Positions 1 through 7,435 of a stretch of 23,098 nucleotides of DNA are shown here, in pieces. Position 1 is the stretch's first letter. Each line of letters starts with the position of its first letter. The translations under genes and the position numbers were made by a program. The stretch is taken from IMG/VR virus record IMGVR_UViG_3300020281_000131, positions 1 to 23,098 of that record; one strand, 5' to 3'. The notes below the pieces were generated by a model. It was not told the DNA's origin and ran no database searches. It saw only the letters and a program-made list of their open reading frames with translations. Source of the stretch: a virus.

Positions 1-2007
1 TTTACGTAGAGTAGGATCTGTTATTCTGTCTTCTTGTCTACCACCAGATATTTGATTTTCACCTTTGGCAGTAGCAGCCAAGTCTTTTTTGTTTCGCCTG
101 TTTTCAAGTTGCGGAACTGTAGACGGAGCAAACTCTGTCTTTGACTGCGGTATATTATCAGTCAGTGGTTTAGCAGGAGGTTTTTGCTTCGGTGCTTCCT
201 CTGGTGTAAACAGAGGTAGCTGTGTCTCTCTAGGTGGTGGAGTTGTTACCGTATCTGGTTGATCTTCAAATGGTAAATCCAGTTGGTTAGGATCAGAAAG
301 TATTGATGGTGGAGGTAGAACAGGAGTAGTGTTCTGCTGTGTACCTAGATTCTGATTAACTTCATTTAATGTTGTAACTTCGGGTGTTACATTTAATGCG
401 CCTTGTGGTTGTTCTGCAGTTCCTGGAAAAAATGCACCCTGAATATTAACAGGCTGATTCATAGGATCAAAAGTTTGTTGGCTAGGATCAACTGTTCCAT
501 CAGAAGCAACAGTAAAATCAGGGAAAACAGGAGCCACTGTAACAGGTCTGTTATCTTCTAATGTGGGCTCTTGAAACTCTACTTGGTTAACTGGAGTTAT
601 AGTAAAGTTTGGATCTACACCGCCCCCCATACGATCAGTAGGCCCTGTCTCTGGGGCTATAGGAGCAAGAGCAGTTCCTGTATCAGATACACCACTATCA
701 TTATCTAGCATATTAATTGGTTGGCTGTTATCACTTCTGATACCACTAAGACCTGCTATTGGGCCACCAACAGCTGCACCTGCAGCTATAGCATTGATAA
801 GACGTATACCGTTTTGTTCTGTAGCAATTTCTTTATCGTTTAATAATGCATCTGTACCTATTACAGTAGATTCTTGTACACCTTCTGCCGCACCCTCTGC
901 TACAGCACCAGCTCCTGCAGCTTTTAAAATCCTTTTAAACATTCTTGATGTGCCAACAGGATTTAAAAATTTACTTACAACAAATGCTTCTGATAATGTT
1001 TCAGCTGCAGCGTACGGTATACCTGCAGCTAATGCAGCAAGACGTTGTCCTGCTCCTGGGTCTTTCATCTCTGCAGACTCAAGAAGCTCTAGATATACAT
1101 CACTAACACCTGTTCTGTAGTTGTTTCCAATAGCAGCAGCTATACCAGCTACACCTCTTACTAACGCTTGGTCACCTGCATCTAGTGGTTGCCCACGTTG
1201 TTTTTTAGCTACTGCATTCATCAACCGTTTTTTAATTTGTCCTTTACCAAGAGCAGTACCAACACCTGTTAAAACACCAGTTAGTGGATTGCCTTGAGCA
1301 ATCGAAGCTCCTGTAGCACCAACTAAAAACGCAGCCAGTGACTCAAGTAAATTTGGCCCTTGTTGTGCTAGGTTTGCTAAAAACCAATCACTAAGTTCAC
1401 CTTCTTTTACTACGTCATCTGTAAATGTTTTCTGGAATGGTTCTTTACGTCTTAGATCTTCTTGTTGTTGCTCAATAATATCTCTACCAAGACCACTAAT
1501 AGTTTCAGATCCAAGACTATCACCAGCAAAAGCTAGCCCAGCACCACCTAACATCTGTAGGTTATCAAAACCAATACCAAGGTTTTTACCTATAAGCCTA
1601 AACTTGCCTGGGTTTCTAATGCTATCAATATATGAACCGTATGCCTCTGGACTTAGTCGTCTAAATCCGTCAGGCAAACCTGTAGGTGTACGTGTAAGAT
1701 ATTCTTCACTGGCAGATCTGTCAGCTGTCTGATAGTCATCAGCATCAAACGTAAGACCATTTACAAACACTTGGTTTGTGGTCTCGTTAAATCCAACGCT
1801 AGGCTCATTTATAGGGCTTACATCATTAAGTGCTTGACCTAAAGTTGCTGCATCTACAGAAGCTAAACCTAATTGGTTTACTCCAAACCCTGCGTAATTA
1901 TCATCAACCCTTGGAATATCTGGGCTTGCATCCATGGCGCTGAGAGTTCGAGATCCAAAAGATTTAAGTCCTGCTGCACCATAAGGATTTAGATCCTCTA
2001 TTGCCAT
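1..2007 (-). CDS. Large internal virion / DNA-ejection protein candidate (partial, C-terminus off window)
   Basis: An open frame starts at an ATG at 2007, directly after the TAA of the transglycosylase gene, and stays open for 669 codons to the window edge, so the protein is longer than this. AGGTAG lies a few bases before the ATG. Roughly the first 110 residues are polar; about 140-430 are rich in Ala and Gly with several long hydrophobic helices (for example near LESLAAFLVGATGASIAQG and RLINAIAAGAAVGGPIAGL); after about 440 the chain becomes Pro-, Gln- and Thr-rich linker. I recognise no enzyme domain. Very long proteins of this build follow the SLT protein in many short-tailed phages, where T7 gp16 is the functional comparison: they are packed in the capsid and ejected to form a conduit across the envelope. 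The role is inferred from position and composition, not from a clear family match. Confidence 0.7.
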   Translation of the reverse strand, partial: MAIEDLNPYGAAGLKSFGSRTLSAMDASPDIPRVDDNYAGFGVNQLGLASVDAATLGQALNDVSPINEPSVGFNETTNQVFVNGLTFDADDYQTADRSASEEYLTRTPTGLPDGFRRLSPEAYGSYIDSIRNPGKFRLIGKNLGIGFDNLQMLGGAGLAFAGDSLGSETISGLGRDIIEQQQEDLRRKEPFQKTFTDDVVKEGELSDWFLANLAQQGPNLLESLAAFLVGATGASIAQGNPLTGVLTGVGTALGKGQIKKRLMNAVAKKQRGQPLDAGDQALVRGVAGIAAAIGNNYRTGVSDVYLELLESAEMKDPGAGQRLAALAAGIPYAAAETLSEAFVVSKFLNPVGTSRMFKRILKAAGAGAVAEGAAEGVQESTVIGTDALLNDKEIATEQNGIRLINAIAAGAAVGGPIAGLSGIRSDNSQPINMLDNDSGVSDTGTALAPIAPETGPTDRMGGGVDPNFTITPVNQVEFQEPTLEDNRPVTVAPVFPDFTVASDGTVDPSQQTFDPMNQPVNIQGAFFPGTAEQPQGALNVTPEVTTLNEVNQNLGTQQNTTPVLPPPSILSDPNQLDLPFEDQPDTVTTPPPRETQLPLFTPEEAPKQKPPAKPLTDNIPQSKTEFAPSTVPQLENRRNKKDLAATAKGENQISGGRQEDRITDPTLRK

Positions 2008-4215
2008 TTATCTACCTATTCCTACAGCTCTCATATAATTATTTACGCCAAAGTTAAATACTTGCACAGGCGGCCCAGCAGGTAGGAATACTTCCCTTTC
2101 TACTTCTTCGCCTGTATCAGGTACTTTTTCTTTTACTGTTTGAAGTGTGTAATCTTGTTTAAAATTACCTTGGAATAAACTATAAGCCTCGTCATTTATC
2201 TTCTCAAATCTAAATCCTTTTAATTCAGCATCTTTCTTAATCATATCCATGTTAGTTTCAAAATTTTTCTCGAATGTAAACTTGGAACGTTCTGCAGCTG
2301 CTGCCTCAACGGATGCTTTATACTTACTATCAAATAATTTTCTAGCATTTACTGAAACAGTTTGTAGATTTAAGCCTGTCATGCCCTGAACAGGTTTACC
2401 ATCGGCACTAATAAAATCAAACAAACCATCAGTCCTAGGTCGAATTCTAAGTGCCCCGCCTGTAAAAGCATCAAGCACTGCATTCATACGGCTAGGATTT
2501 CCTGAGTAAGTAAACTTATTCAGAGCATCATAAGCTTGCATGACGTACAATGTTGTATCTAAGATTTGCAAATCTAATATTTGTTTTTTAAAATTATCTG
2601 AGTTTGTAAGTCCGTTACGCCTGTCAATCTCAGCAAATTGAGCTAATATATTACGAGCTTGCAATGCTCTTTGAAACTCAAAACCTAAACGATCTGGATT
2701 ACTACCTAGCTCAGTTATAGGATCTGTAATTTGTTTTGCTGTAGTTCCTTTTAAAGATTTATCTACTACCGAATCAGTAACGTTTTGGGGGACTACACCA
2801 ACCACTGTGTTTTTATTATCCAGCTTAGTAGGGACAGTGCTTGCAGCTGCATTTGCAGTGCCACCAGTATTACCTGTAGTTGTAGTACTCGTTCCTACTT
2901 GTGCTGAGCCAATGGTGGGAACATTAGCTGTTACTGTTTGTCCGCCAGATACGGGATAAAAATAATTACCTACCTGAGTTAGATAATCTTGTAGGCTTAC
3001 AAACGCTCTGTTGTATGTGTTTACTGAATTATAGTCATGGTTCTTAGCAAACTTCTTTACATCTCGTAGAGAGTTAATACCTATAAATTTACCATATCCA
3101 TCGTTATATGCAGCACCTTGAAACTTAGGGTCTACACCTTTGTATTTAATTAGTTTTAGATATAGTAATGAAGCTGTGATCTGATCTCTGTTATCAGTCA
3201 ACCCAGAAAAATTCTTTGGTAAACTAGCAGCAATACCTTTTAGTTTTTGCCATTCAGCTGAGTCTGCACCCGCTGGCATCTTACCAGCGTAAAATTGTTT
3301 TACATCTGTATACGCAGGAGCTTCTATCTGCAAAGCACCTTTAGCTTGACCACCTGTAAATGGCACGTTACCAAAGTTAGATTCTATAGCTAGCAATGCG
3401 AGAGCTTCACCCTCAGGTATACCAACCAACCTAGCTTGCTCAATAGTTAACTGTGATTGTATGTTTCTAAATCTGTCGTTTTTTACAGATGCGACTGCGT
3501 TATCTATAAATTTGTTTTTAGTAGGTGCTTGAGGTGTAGGTACATTTGTATCCACATCCCCTGGGTTTATCTCTGTATTTACAATTCCTTGAATACGACC
3601 TTTGGTAAATGCATCTGTTAAAGGAAAGTTAGGACGCCCGTTTCTATCTACAAGCTGAAGACTACTACCATCGCCAAATACATCTTTGATGTCGAACTCT
3701 TGACCATTATATACTACTACCTGTCCATTACCTTTAGGCACTACTTTCCAAGGCAGCCCGTTTACATGTAACGCTTCTTTTTCTTCAGCTTGTGCGTCAG
3801 TGTTTTCTGTAACGCCTTCTGGAAACATACCTGAAAGATCAGGTTGTTCAAACTCAGGAAAAGTAATCTGACCTGGGAAAGGGTTTTCTTTTGTTATAGC
3901 CCCTGGAATAGGTTGAGCTTTTGGTAATTCATCATATGTTATATCATCTTGACCTTGGCTAATACCTCCGTCCATATCTAAAGGTTGAGGAGGAGTATAC
4001 AAAGGTACTTCTATATCCGCACCAAATGCATTCTTATCAAAAGGTTGAACCCCTATACCCATACGTTCTATACGAGCTTGCTCTTCTCGGTTCATCTGTT
4101 GATTTTCTGCGCCTAAGCGCCTACGCTCCATGAACTGCTGTGCACCTCTATGAAACGCATCTACCTCTGCTGTATTAGATGGTAGAGCACGTTGTAGAAA
4201 ATCTAATAAAGCCAT
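2008..4215 (-). CDS. Internal virion protein with SLT-type lytic transglycosylase domain
   Basis: 735 residues. The N-terminal 60 residues are helical and charged; 60-235 are Pro-rich and low complexity and include DMDGGISQGQ at 80-89. About 255-415 carry a soluble lytic transglycosylase fold: catalytic Glu278 in AIESNFG, the GALQIE strand at 293-298 and AAYNDGYGK at 368-376, the usual three SLT landmarks in order. After a Thr/Gly-rich linker (about 425-460) comes a helical C-terminal region. The domain cleaves the glycan strands of peptidoglycan, here most likely during DNA entry rather than lysis, since it sits in a large protein between two other ejection candidates. In T7 the equivalent domain is at the N-terminus of gp16; here it is in the middle protein of the set. 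AGGTG lies upstream of the ATG, and the preceding gene ends 8 bases before it. Confidence 0.87.
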   Translation of the reverse strand: MALLDFLQRALPSNTAEVDAFHRGAQQFMERRRLGAENQQMNREEQARIERMGIGVQPFDKNAFGADIEVPLYTPPQPLDMDGGISQGQDDITYDELPKAQPIPGAITKENPFPGQITFPEFEQPDLSGMFPEGVTENTDAQAEEKEALHVNGLPWKVVPKGNGQVVVYNGQEFDIKDVFGDGSSLQLVDRNGRPNFPLTDAFTKGRIQGIVNTEINPGDVDTNVPTPQAPTKNKFIDNAVASVKNDRFRNIQSQLTIEQARLVGIPEGEALALLAIESNFGNVPFTGGQAKGALQIEAPAYTDVKQFYAGKMPAGADSAEWQKLKGIAASLPKNFSGLTDNRDQITASLLYLKLIKYKGVDPKFQGAAYNDGYGKFIGINSLRDVKKFAKNHDYNSVNTYNRAFVSLQDYLTQVGNYFYPVSGGQTVTANVPTIGSAQVGTSTTTTGNTGGTANAAASTVPTKLDNKNTVVGVVPQNVTDSVVDKSLKGTTAKQITDPITELGSNPDRLGFEFQRALQARNILAQFAEIDRRNGLTNSDNFKKQILDLQILDTTLYVMQAYDALNKFTYSGNPSRMNAVLDAFTGGALRIRPRTDGLFDFISADGKPVQGMTGLNLQTVSVNARKLFDSKYKASVEAAAAERSKFTFEKNFETNMDMIKKDAELKGFRFEKINDEAYSLFQGNFKQDYTLQTVKEKVPDTGEEVEREVFLPAGPPVQVFNFGVNNYMRAVGIGR
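3949..3979 (-). repeat. Copy 1 of 31-base repeat encoding the DMDGG..QGQ motif
   Basis: This 31-base stretch matches 5136..5166 at 28 of 31 positions by eye. It encodes DMDGGISQGQ (residues 80-89) of the SLT protein. The surrounding protein sequences are otherwise not alike, so the match is not explained by general gene duplication. Confidence 0.75.
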
Positions 4216-4223
4216 GCTAGCAC

Positions 4224-5600
4224 CTATGATATTCTAGTTGGAACCAACTTAAATGTATCATAGCGATCATTACCATCGCCTTGATCTACTCCAAAAGCTC
4301 CAAACATTTGATTTAACCCAGCTCTAGCATCTGATCTTTTCTTAGCCAGATTTGCGTATGATTGTTGTAGTCCTGTTAATGCTTGACTATACCCTGTAGA
4401 TTTAGGGAAAGCAGTGATTGCTTTGTTATACAATCCTGATTGTGTGTTTAGACCTGCTATCATACCCGAATCATATGCAGTAGCTGCATTTGCTGCAGTC
4501 TGTAAATCAAACCTACGTTTTTCTGCTGCTCTTAACCCAGGGTTGTTGTAGTCAATAGAAGCTAGAGCATCCCGTTTAGCAAGCGCACCTTTGTTTTTTG
4601 CTGTTTGATATGCTGTTCTTGCTACTTGATTAGGATCAAAGTTTTCAGCAAGACCTAAATATCTCTTAGCCTGCGCCATAGCAAAATCGTATGCTTCTCT
4701 ATTATTTTTCTTGAGTTCTTCTAGCTGTGCTTTCTGTTCATTTAGCAGTGCTTTTTCTTCGTCAGATGGTTCACCTACACCTAAAAGCTCAGAGCCCAAT
4801 ACATTCACAGCTAACTGAGTGGTTACATCTGCTATAGCCATAGGACTAGTAAACTTACTTTTTAACAGAGCCCCAGTATCCGCAAGCCTGTCACCTGTTA
4901 GCTTAACATCGTATATACCTGCATTTTGAATACCTGTAGTGCTTCCAGTGTTAACACCTGTCTTACCTACAGTGTTCATTACTGATGCATCTGTACCTAA
5001 GTTGGTTTGACTGACTGCACCTGAACCATCAACAACAGTACCTGTACCATCAACTCTAGTATTAGATAGTTTTTCACCAACGGTAGAGCCAGCTCCAGGA
5101 TCATTGAGAGTCTGAACATCCTGAACATCAAAATTTTGACCTTGGGTAACACCTCCATCCATATCTATATTTATGGGAGTATTAGTACCAGGAACTACGC
5201 CTGCTTGAAAATTCTGAGTGTATCCAGCGTCTGGTCTAAATTGAGAACCTGAAAATCTTGCATTATCAAATGTTCTACCTGGTAATTCAGTTTGTCCTGG
5301 CCTAAAGAAACCTGCAAGACCACCTGATATACCACCATATAACGCACCTCTACCTACACCTTGTCCTGTGACTGATCCTGCTACAGCACCTAGTCCAGCA
5401 CCAACCAAGGCACTACCCATAACTGAACCAATGGCTGCAGACAAACCAATACTGCTTGCAATCATAGGAGCAGCTATAGGTATAGCTACTGCTGCAACAA
5501 CAGCTACAACTTTCTTAAATCCGCCACCGCCGTGTTCGGTATATGGTTCTAAGTTTATGGGCGTTAGCCCAGTGTTTGCTACATAATCAATTTGTCTCAT
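4224..5600 (-). CDS. Internal virion protein candidate (glycine/alanine-rich membrane-active, T7 gp14-like position)
   Basis: 458 residues. Residues 28-100 are strongly hydrophobic, with a run of Val/Ala (VVAVVAAVAIPIAAPMIASS) followed by Gly-Ala repeats (GSALVGAGLGAVAGSVTGQG) that resemble membrane-inserting glycine-zipper segments. Residues 101-245 are a polar Thr/Gly/Asn-rich linker containing DMDGGVTQGQ at 146-155. From about 278 to 440 the chain is helical and charged, probably coiled coil. The start at 5600 is supported by GGAGG a few bases upstream, and it overlaps the end of the preceding gene by 14 bases. Position just before the SLT protein and the membrane-active N-terminus fit an ejection protein that forms a pore in the outer membrane, as proposed for T7 gp14. 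I cannot see a sequence match to gp14, so the role is inference. Confidence 0.72.
   Translation of the reverse strand: MRQIDYVANTGLTPINLEPYTEHGGGGFKKVVAVVAAVAIPIAAPMIASSIGLSAAIGSVMGSALVGAGLGAVAGSVTGQGVGRGALYGGISGGLAGFFRPGQTELPGRTFDNARFSGSQFRPDAGYTQNFQAGVVPGTNTPINIDMDGGVTQGQNFDVQDVQTLNDPGAGSTVGEKLSNTRVDGTGTVVDGSGAVSQTNLGTDASVMNTVGKTGVNTGSTTGIQNAGIYDVKLTGDRLADTGALLKSKFTSPMAIADVTTQLAVNVLGSELLGVGEPSDEEKALLNEQKAQLEELKKNNREAYDFAMAQAKRYLGLAENFDPNQVARTAYQTAKNKGALAKRDALASIDYNNPGLRAAEKRRFDLQTAANAATAYDSGMIAGLNTQSGLYNKAITAFPKSTGYSQALTGLQQSYANLAKKRSDARAGLNQMFGAFGVDQGDGNDRYDTFKLVPTRIS
5136..5166 (-). repeat. Copy 2 of 31-base repeat encoding the DMDGG..QGQ motif
   Basis: Matches 3949..3979 at 28 of 31 bases. 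It encodes DMDGGVTQGQ (residues 146-155) of the 458-residue ejection candidate. Of the three differences, the one nearest each middle is silent or conservative, which keeps the peptide nearly unchanged. Confidence 0.75.
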
Positions 5601-6087
5601 TTTGGGCCTCCGTTAAATCTAATCTCATATGTGTGTAAATAGGTTTAAAACCTAATCGTTTAATTATACGTTCCATAGCTGGGTTACCTACTAATCCTTC
5701 TATAGCTCTAACACCATTCATGTAAGCCCAACCTAAAAGTTTTTCCCAGTATTTATCTGACAAAGACTTTAGATCAGAACCACCTATGGCTAACAAATTA
5801 AGAGCAGGTAAATTAGGATATACCCTAGGTTCAAACACTAATACTAGCTTTACTTCTGGCTCTGGCCCAGCATCTGATTTAACTACAATAACGTAGTTTT
5901 GAGCTGCCAAGCCTCTTTCGTATATATGACTAGTGTCTATTTCACCGTGTGTTGTTTCATCAAGACACTTCTTAATGTACGGTTCTGCATACGCCCAGTA
6001 TTTATCGTAATGCTCCTTAGTGCTAAGAAGCAAAGGCTCGAAAGAATTTTCTGGAAATTCTATTATATTAGCTGACTTTTGAACCAT
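5587..6087 (-). CDS. GNAT-like acetyltransferase-fold protein (T7 gp13-like position)
   Basis: 166 residues. The first part (STKEHYDKYWAYAEPYIKKC) is helical; strands follow at about 64-87; LNLLAIGG at 96-103 resembles GNAT strand 4, followed by a helix from the LKSLSDKYWEKLLGWAYMNG region and the typical C-terminal NPAMERIIKRLGF ... YTHMRLDL pattern (135-158). No clear acetyl-CoA pyrophosphate loop (Q/RxxGxG/A) is visible, so enzymatic activity is doubtful. T7-like phages place a small GNAT-like gene (gp13) just ahead of the internal virion genes, and the order here (this gene, then two ejection candidates) agrees. The start overlaps the previous gene's end by 20 bases, suggesting translational coupling. 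Likely a virion assembly factor; family placement is moderately sure. Confidence 0.7.
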   Translation of the reverse strand: MVQKSANIIEFPENSFEPLLLSTKEHYDKYWAYAEPYIKKCLDETTHGEIDTSHIYERGLAAQNYVIVVKSDAGPEPEVKLVLVFEPRVYPNLPALNLLAIGGSDLKSLSDKYWEKLLGWAYMNGVRAIEGLVGNPAMERIIKRLGFKPIYTHMRLDLTEAQNETN

Positions 6088-7066
6088 TGTTTGCCTGTAT
6101 TAGTTTGTCGAAAAATTCTGTACCTTTTCTCTGCACAACTTCTTTAGGTATCACGTACTCACCTTCATGGGCCATAATAGGGATACCACCACCTGGGTTA
6201 GGGCTTTCTTCTGGTAGTGCTCCACCAGATCTCATGCTAGGCATACCTTGCTGCATAGGCTGTCCCATCCCAGGAACTGGCATACCTAATGCAAGTCTAC
6301 ATCCAAGTATAATTGTAAAGATCAACCCTTCGTCATATTCCATAGGTAGATCTGCTTCCTCTGCTAGACCTTGCTGAACTGCATACTGACGTAGTTGTGG
6401 GTAAAGGTTTGGATCTTGCAATGCAGATTGTGCTAACTGTAACCCCATGTTAACTTGGTCAGCATTAAGTTCACCACTAGCTATAGCATTTTGTAATTCT
6501 GTAGCTAAAGCTTGAACTCTTTGTGGATCGTTCTGAACAGTCTGAGCCATTTGACCTTCCATTTGTTCTGGAGTCATAGGCATTGTGTTCTGAGGCTGTG
6601 GCATACCACCTTGTATTGGCATACCTCCAGGCCCAACCATACCGCCTTCTTCAAACACATATGGCTGTAAACGGAAATCTAAGGCTGAAGCTTGTTTATT
6701 ACTTGGATTCGTACCAGTAGGAATAGTACGGTTAACAGCAGCCAAGTTGATGGTGGGGAGGTTACCACCTTCGATTAAGTTTTTGAGCGCTGGAGGTATA
6801 TCTAAAGTAGAGCCTAGATCTGGGGCTTGTGAACCCATAGGTCTTTGTTGAGCAGCAGGAGATGCAATCTGAACAGTAGAGGCAGTTACACCTGTTGGAT
6901 TTGCCAAAGTAGGTGGATTAGCTGCCGAAGGTCTAATTGTACCACTTAGCGTATTAACATTAGGTTTTTGAGTTGCCGTGTTGCCACCGCCTAAATTACT
7001 AAGACGTTCATTTACAGCGCCTAACCTTTTTTTAAATCTTCGCTTCATCCTTCTTCTAAAGCCCAT
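6068..7066 (-). CDS. Structural or assembly protein with C-terminal HEGEYVIP motif
   Basis: 332 residues. It opens with a very basic stretch (MGFRRRMKRRFKKRLG), continues with a Pro/Ala/Thr-rich low-complexity region to about 130, then Gly/Pro/Met/Gln-rich segments (EEGGMVGPGGMP). A helical, Gln-rich section spans roughly 160-235. The end holds AHEGEYVIPKEVV followed by a short helix ending in FFDKLI (about 299-323). Similar AHEGExVIP endings occur in many phage proteins close to tail or internal-protein genes; to my knowledge their function is not known. The start is fixed by AGGAGG seven bases upstream of ATG 7066, within the end of the 119-residue gene. A scaffold, minor tail or ejection-related role is possible; I do not assign one. 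Confidence 0.7.
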   Translation of the reverse strand: MGFRRRMKRRFKKRLGAVNERLSNLGGGNTATQKPNVNTLSGTIRPSAANPPTLANPTGVTASTVQIASPAAQQRPMGSQAPDLGSTLDIPPALKNLIEGGNLPTINLAAVNRTIPTGTNPSNKQASALDFRLQPYVFEEGGMVGPGGMPIQGGMPQPQNTMPMTPEQMEGQMAQTVQNDPQRVQALATELQNAIASGELNADQVNMGLQLAQSALQDPNLYPQLRQYAVQQGLAEEADLPMEYDEGLIFTIILGCRLALGMPVPGMGQPMQQGMPSMRSGGALPEESPNPGGGIPIMAHEGEYVIPKEVVQRKGTEFFDKLIQANNGSKVS

Positions 7067-7075
7067 ATTTACCTC

Positions 7076-7435
7076 CTATGCTCTACCTTTTAGTTGCGCT
7101 ATTAAAGAATTAAGCGCATTCCTTGTTTCTGCTAAATCATTAGCTAAAATCTGTACATCGTTTATTAACTTTACAAAATCGTTAAAATCAGCAACCTCTT
7201 GACTACTGATTGTATAACCAACACCTTTGGCAGCTACCTGAGCCATATTTTGTCTGTCTAATACATTCTGCTGTATTTGATCTATAGCTACTGCTTTACT
7301 AGCTAAATCATCTTCACCTCTAGTGCCTGTAAGTAATTCAACATTTTCTTTCAATGCTGTAATAAGCACGACAGTAGCGGCTCCAGAAAGTTGCCCTTGT
7401 GGTACGGCAGGTATTGCAGCGTAGCGTGTTGCCAT
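7076..7435 (-). CDS. Small helical phage structural protein, unknown role
   Basis: 119 residues, mostly helical. It begins ATRYAAIPAVPQGQLSG, then contains ALKENVELLTGTRGEDD (28-44) and a C-terminal helix rich in Leu, Asn and Asp that could form a coiled coil (about 80-116). A small gene with an ENVELLTGTRG-type segment commonly sits between the large tail protein and internal proteins in marine podovirus-like genomes, in my recollection; no function is known to me. The ATG at 7435 shares a base with the TAA of the upstream nozzle candidate (TAATG), indicating coupled translation and probably matched output. Coding status is well supported by this overlap and by composition; function is open. 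Confidence 0.7.
   Translation of the reverse strand: MATRYAAIPAVPQGQLSGAATVVLITALKENVELLTGTRGEDDLASKAVAIDQIQQNVLDRQNMAQVAAKGVGYTISSQEVADFNDFVKLINDVQILANDLAETRNALNSLIAQLKGRA

Noticed and set aside
5587-6087. Active acetyltransferase
   Set aside because: The fold pattern is GNAT-like but I see no acetyl-CoA binding loop, so only the fold is reported.
5368-6377. Plus-strand frames opposite the ejection and GNAT-like genes
   Set aside because: They lie inside well-supported minus-strand genes and follow the shadow of their codon pattern.
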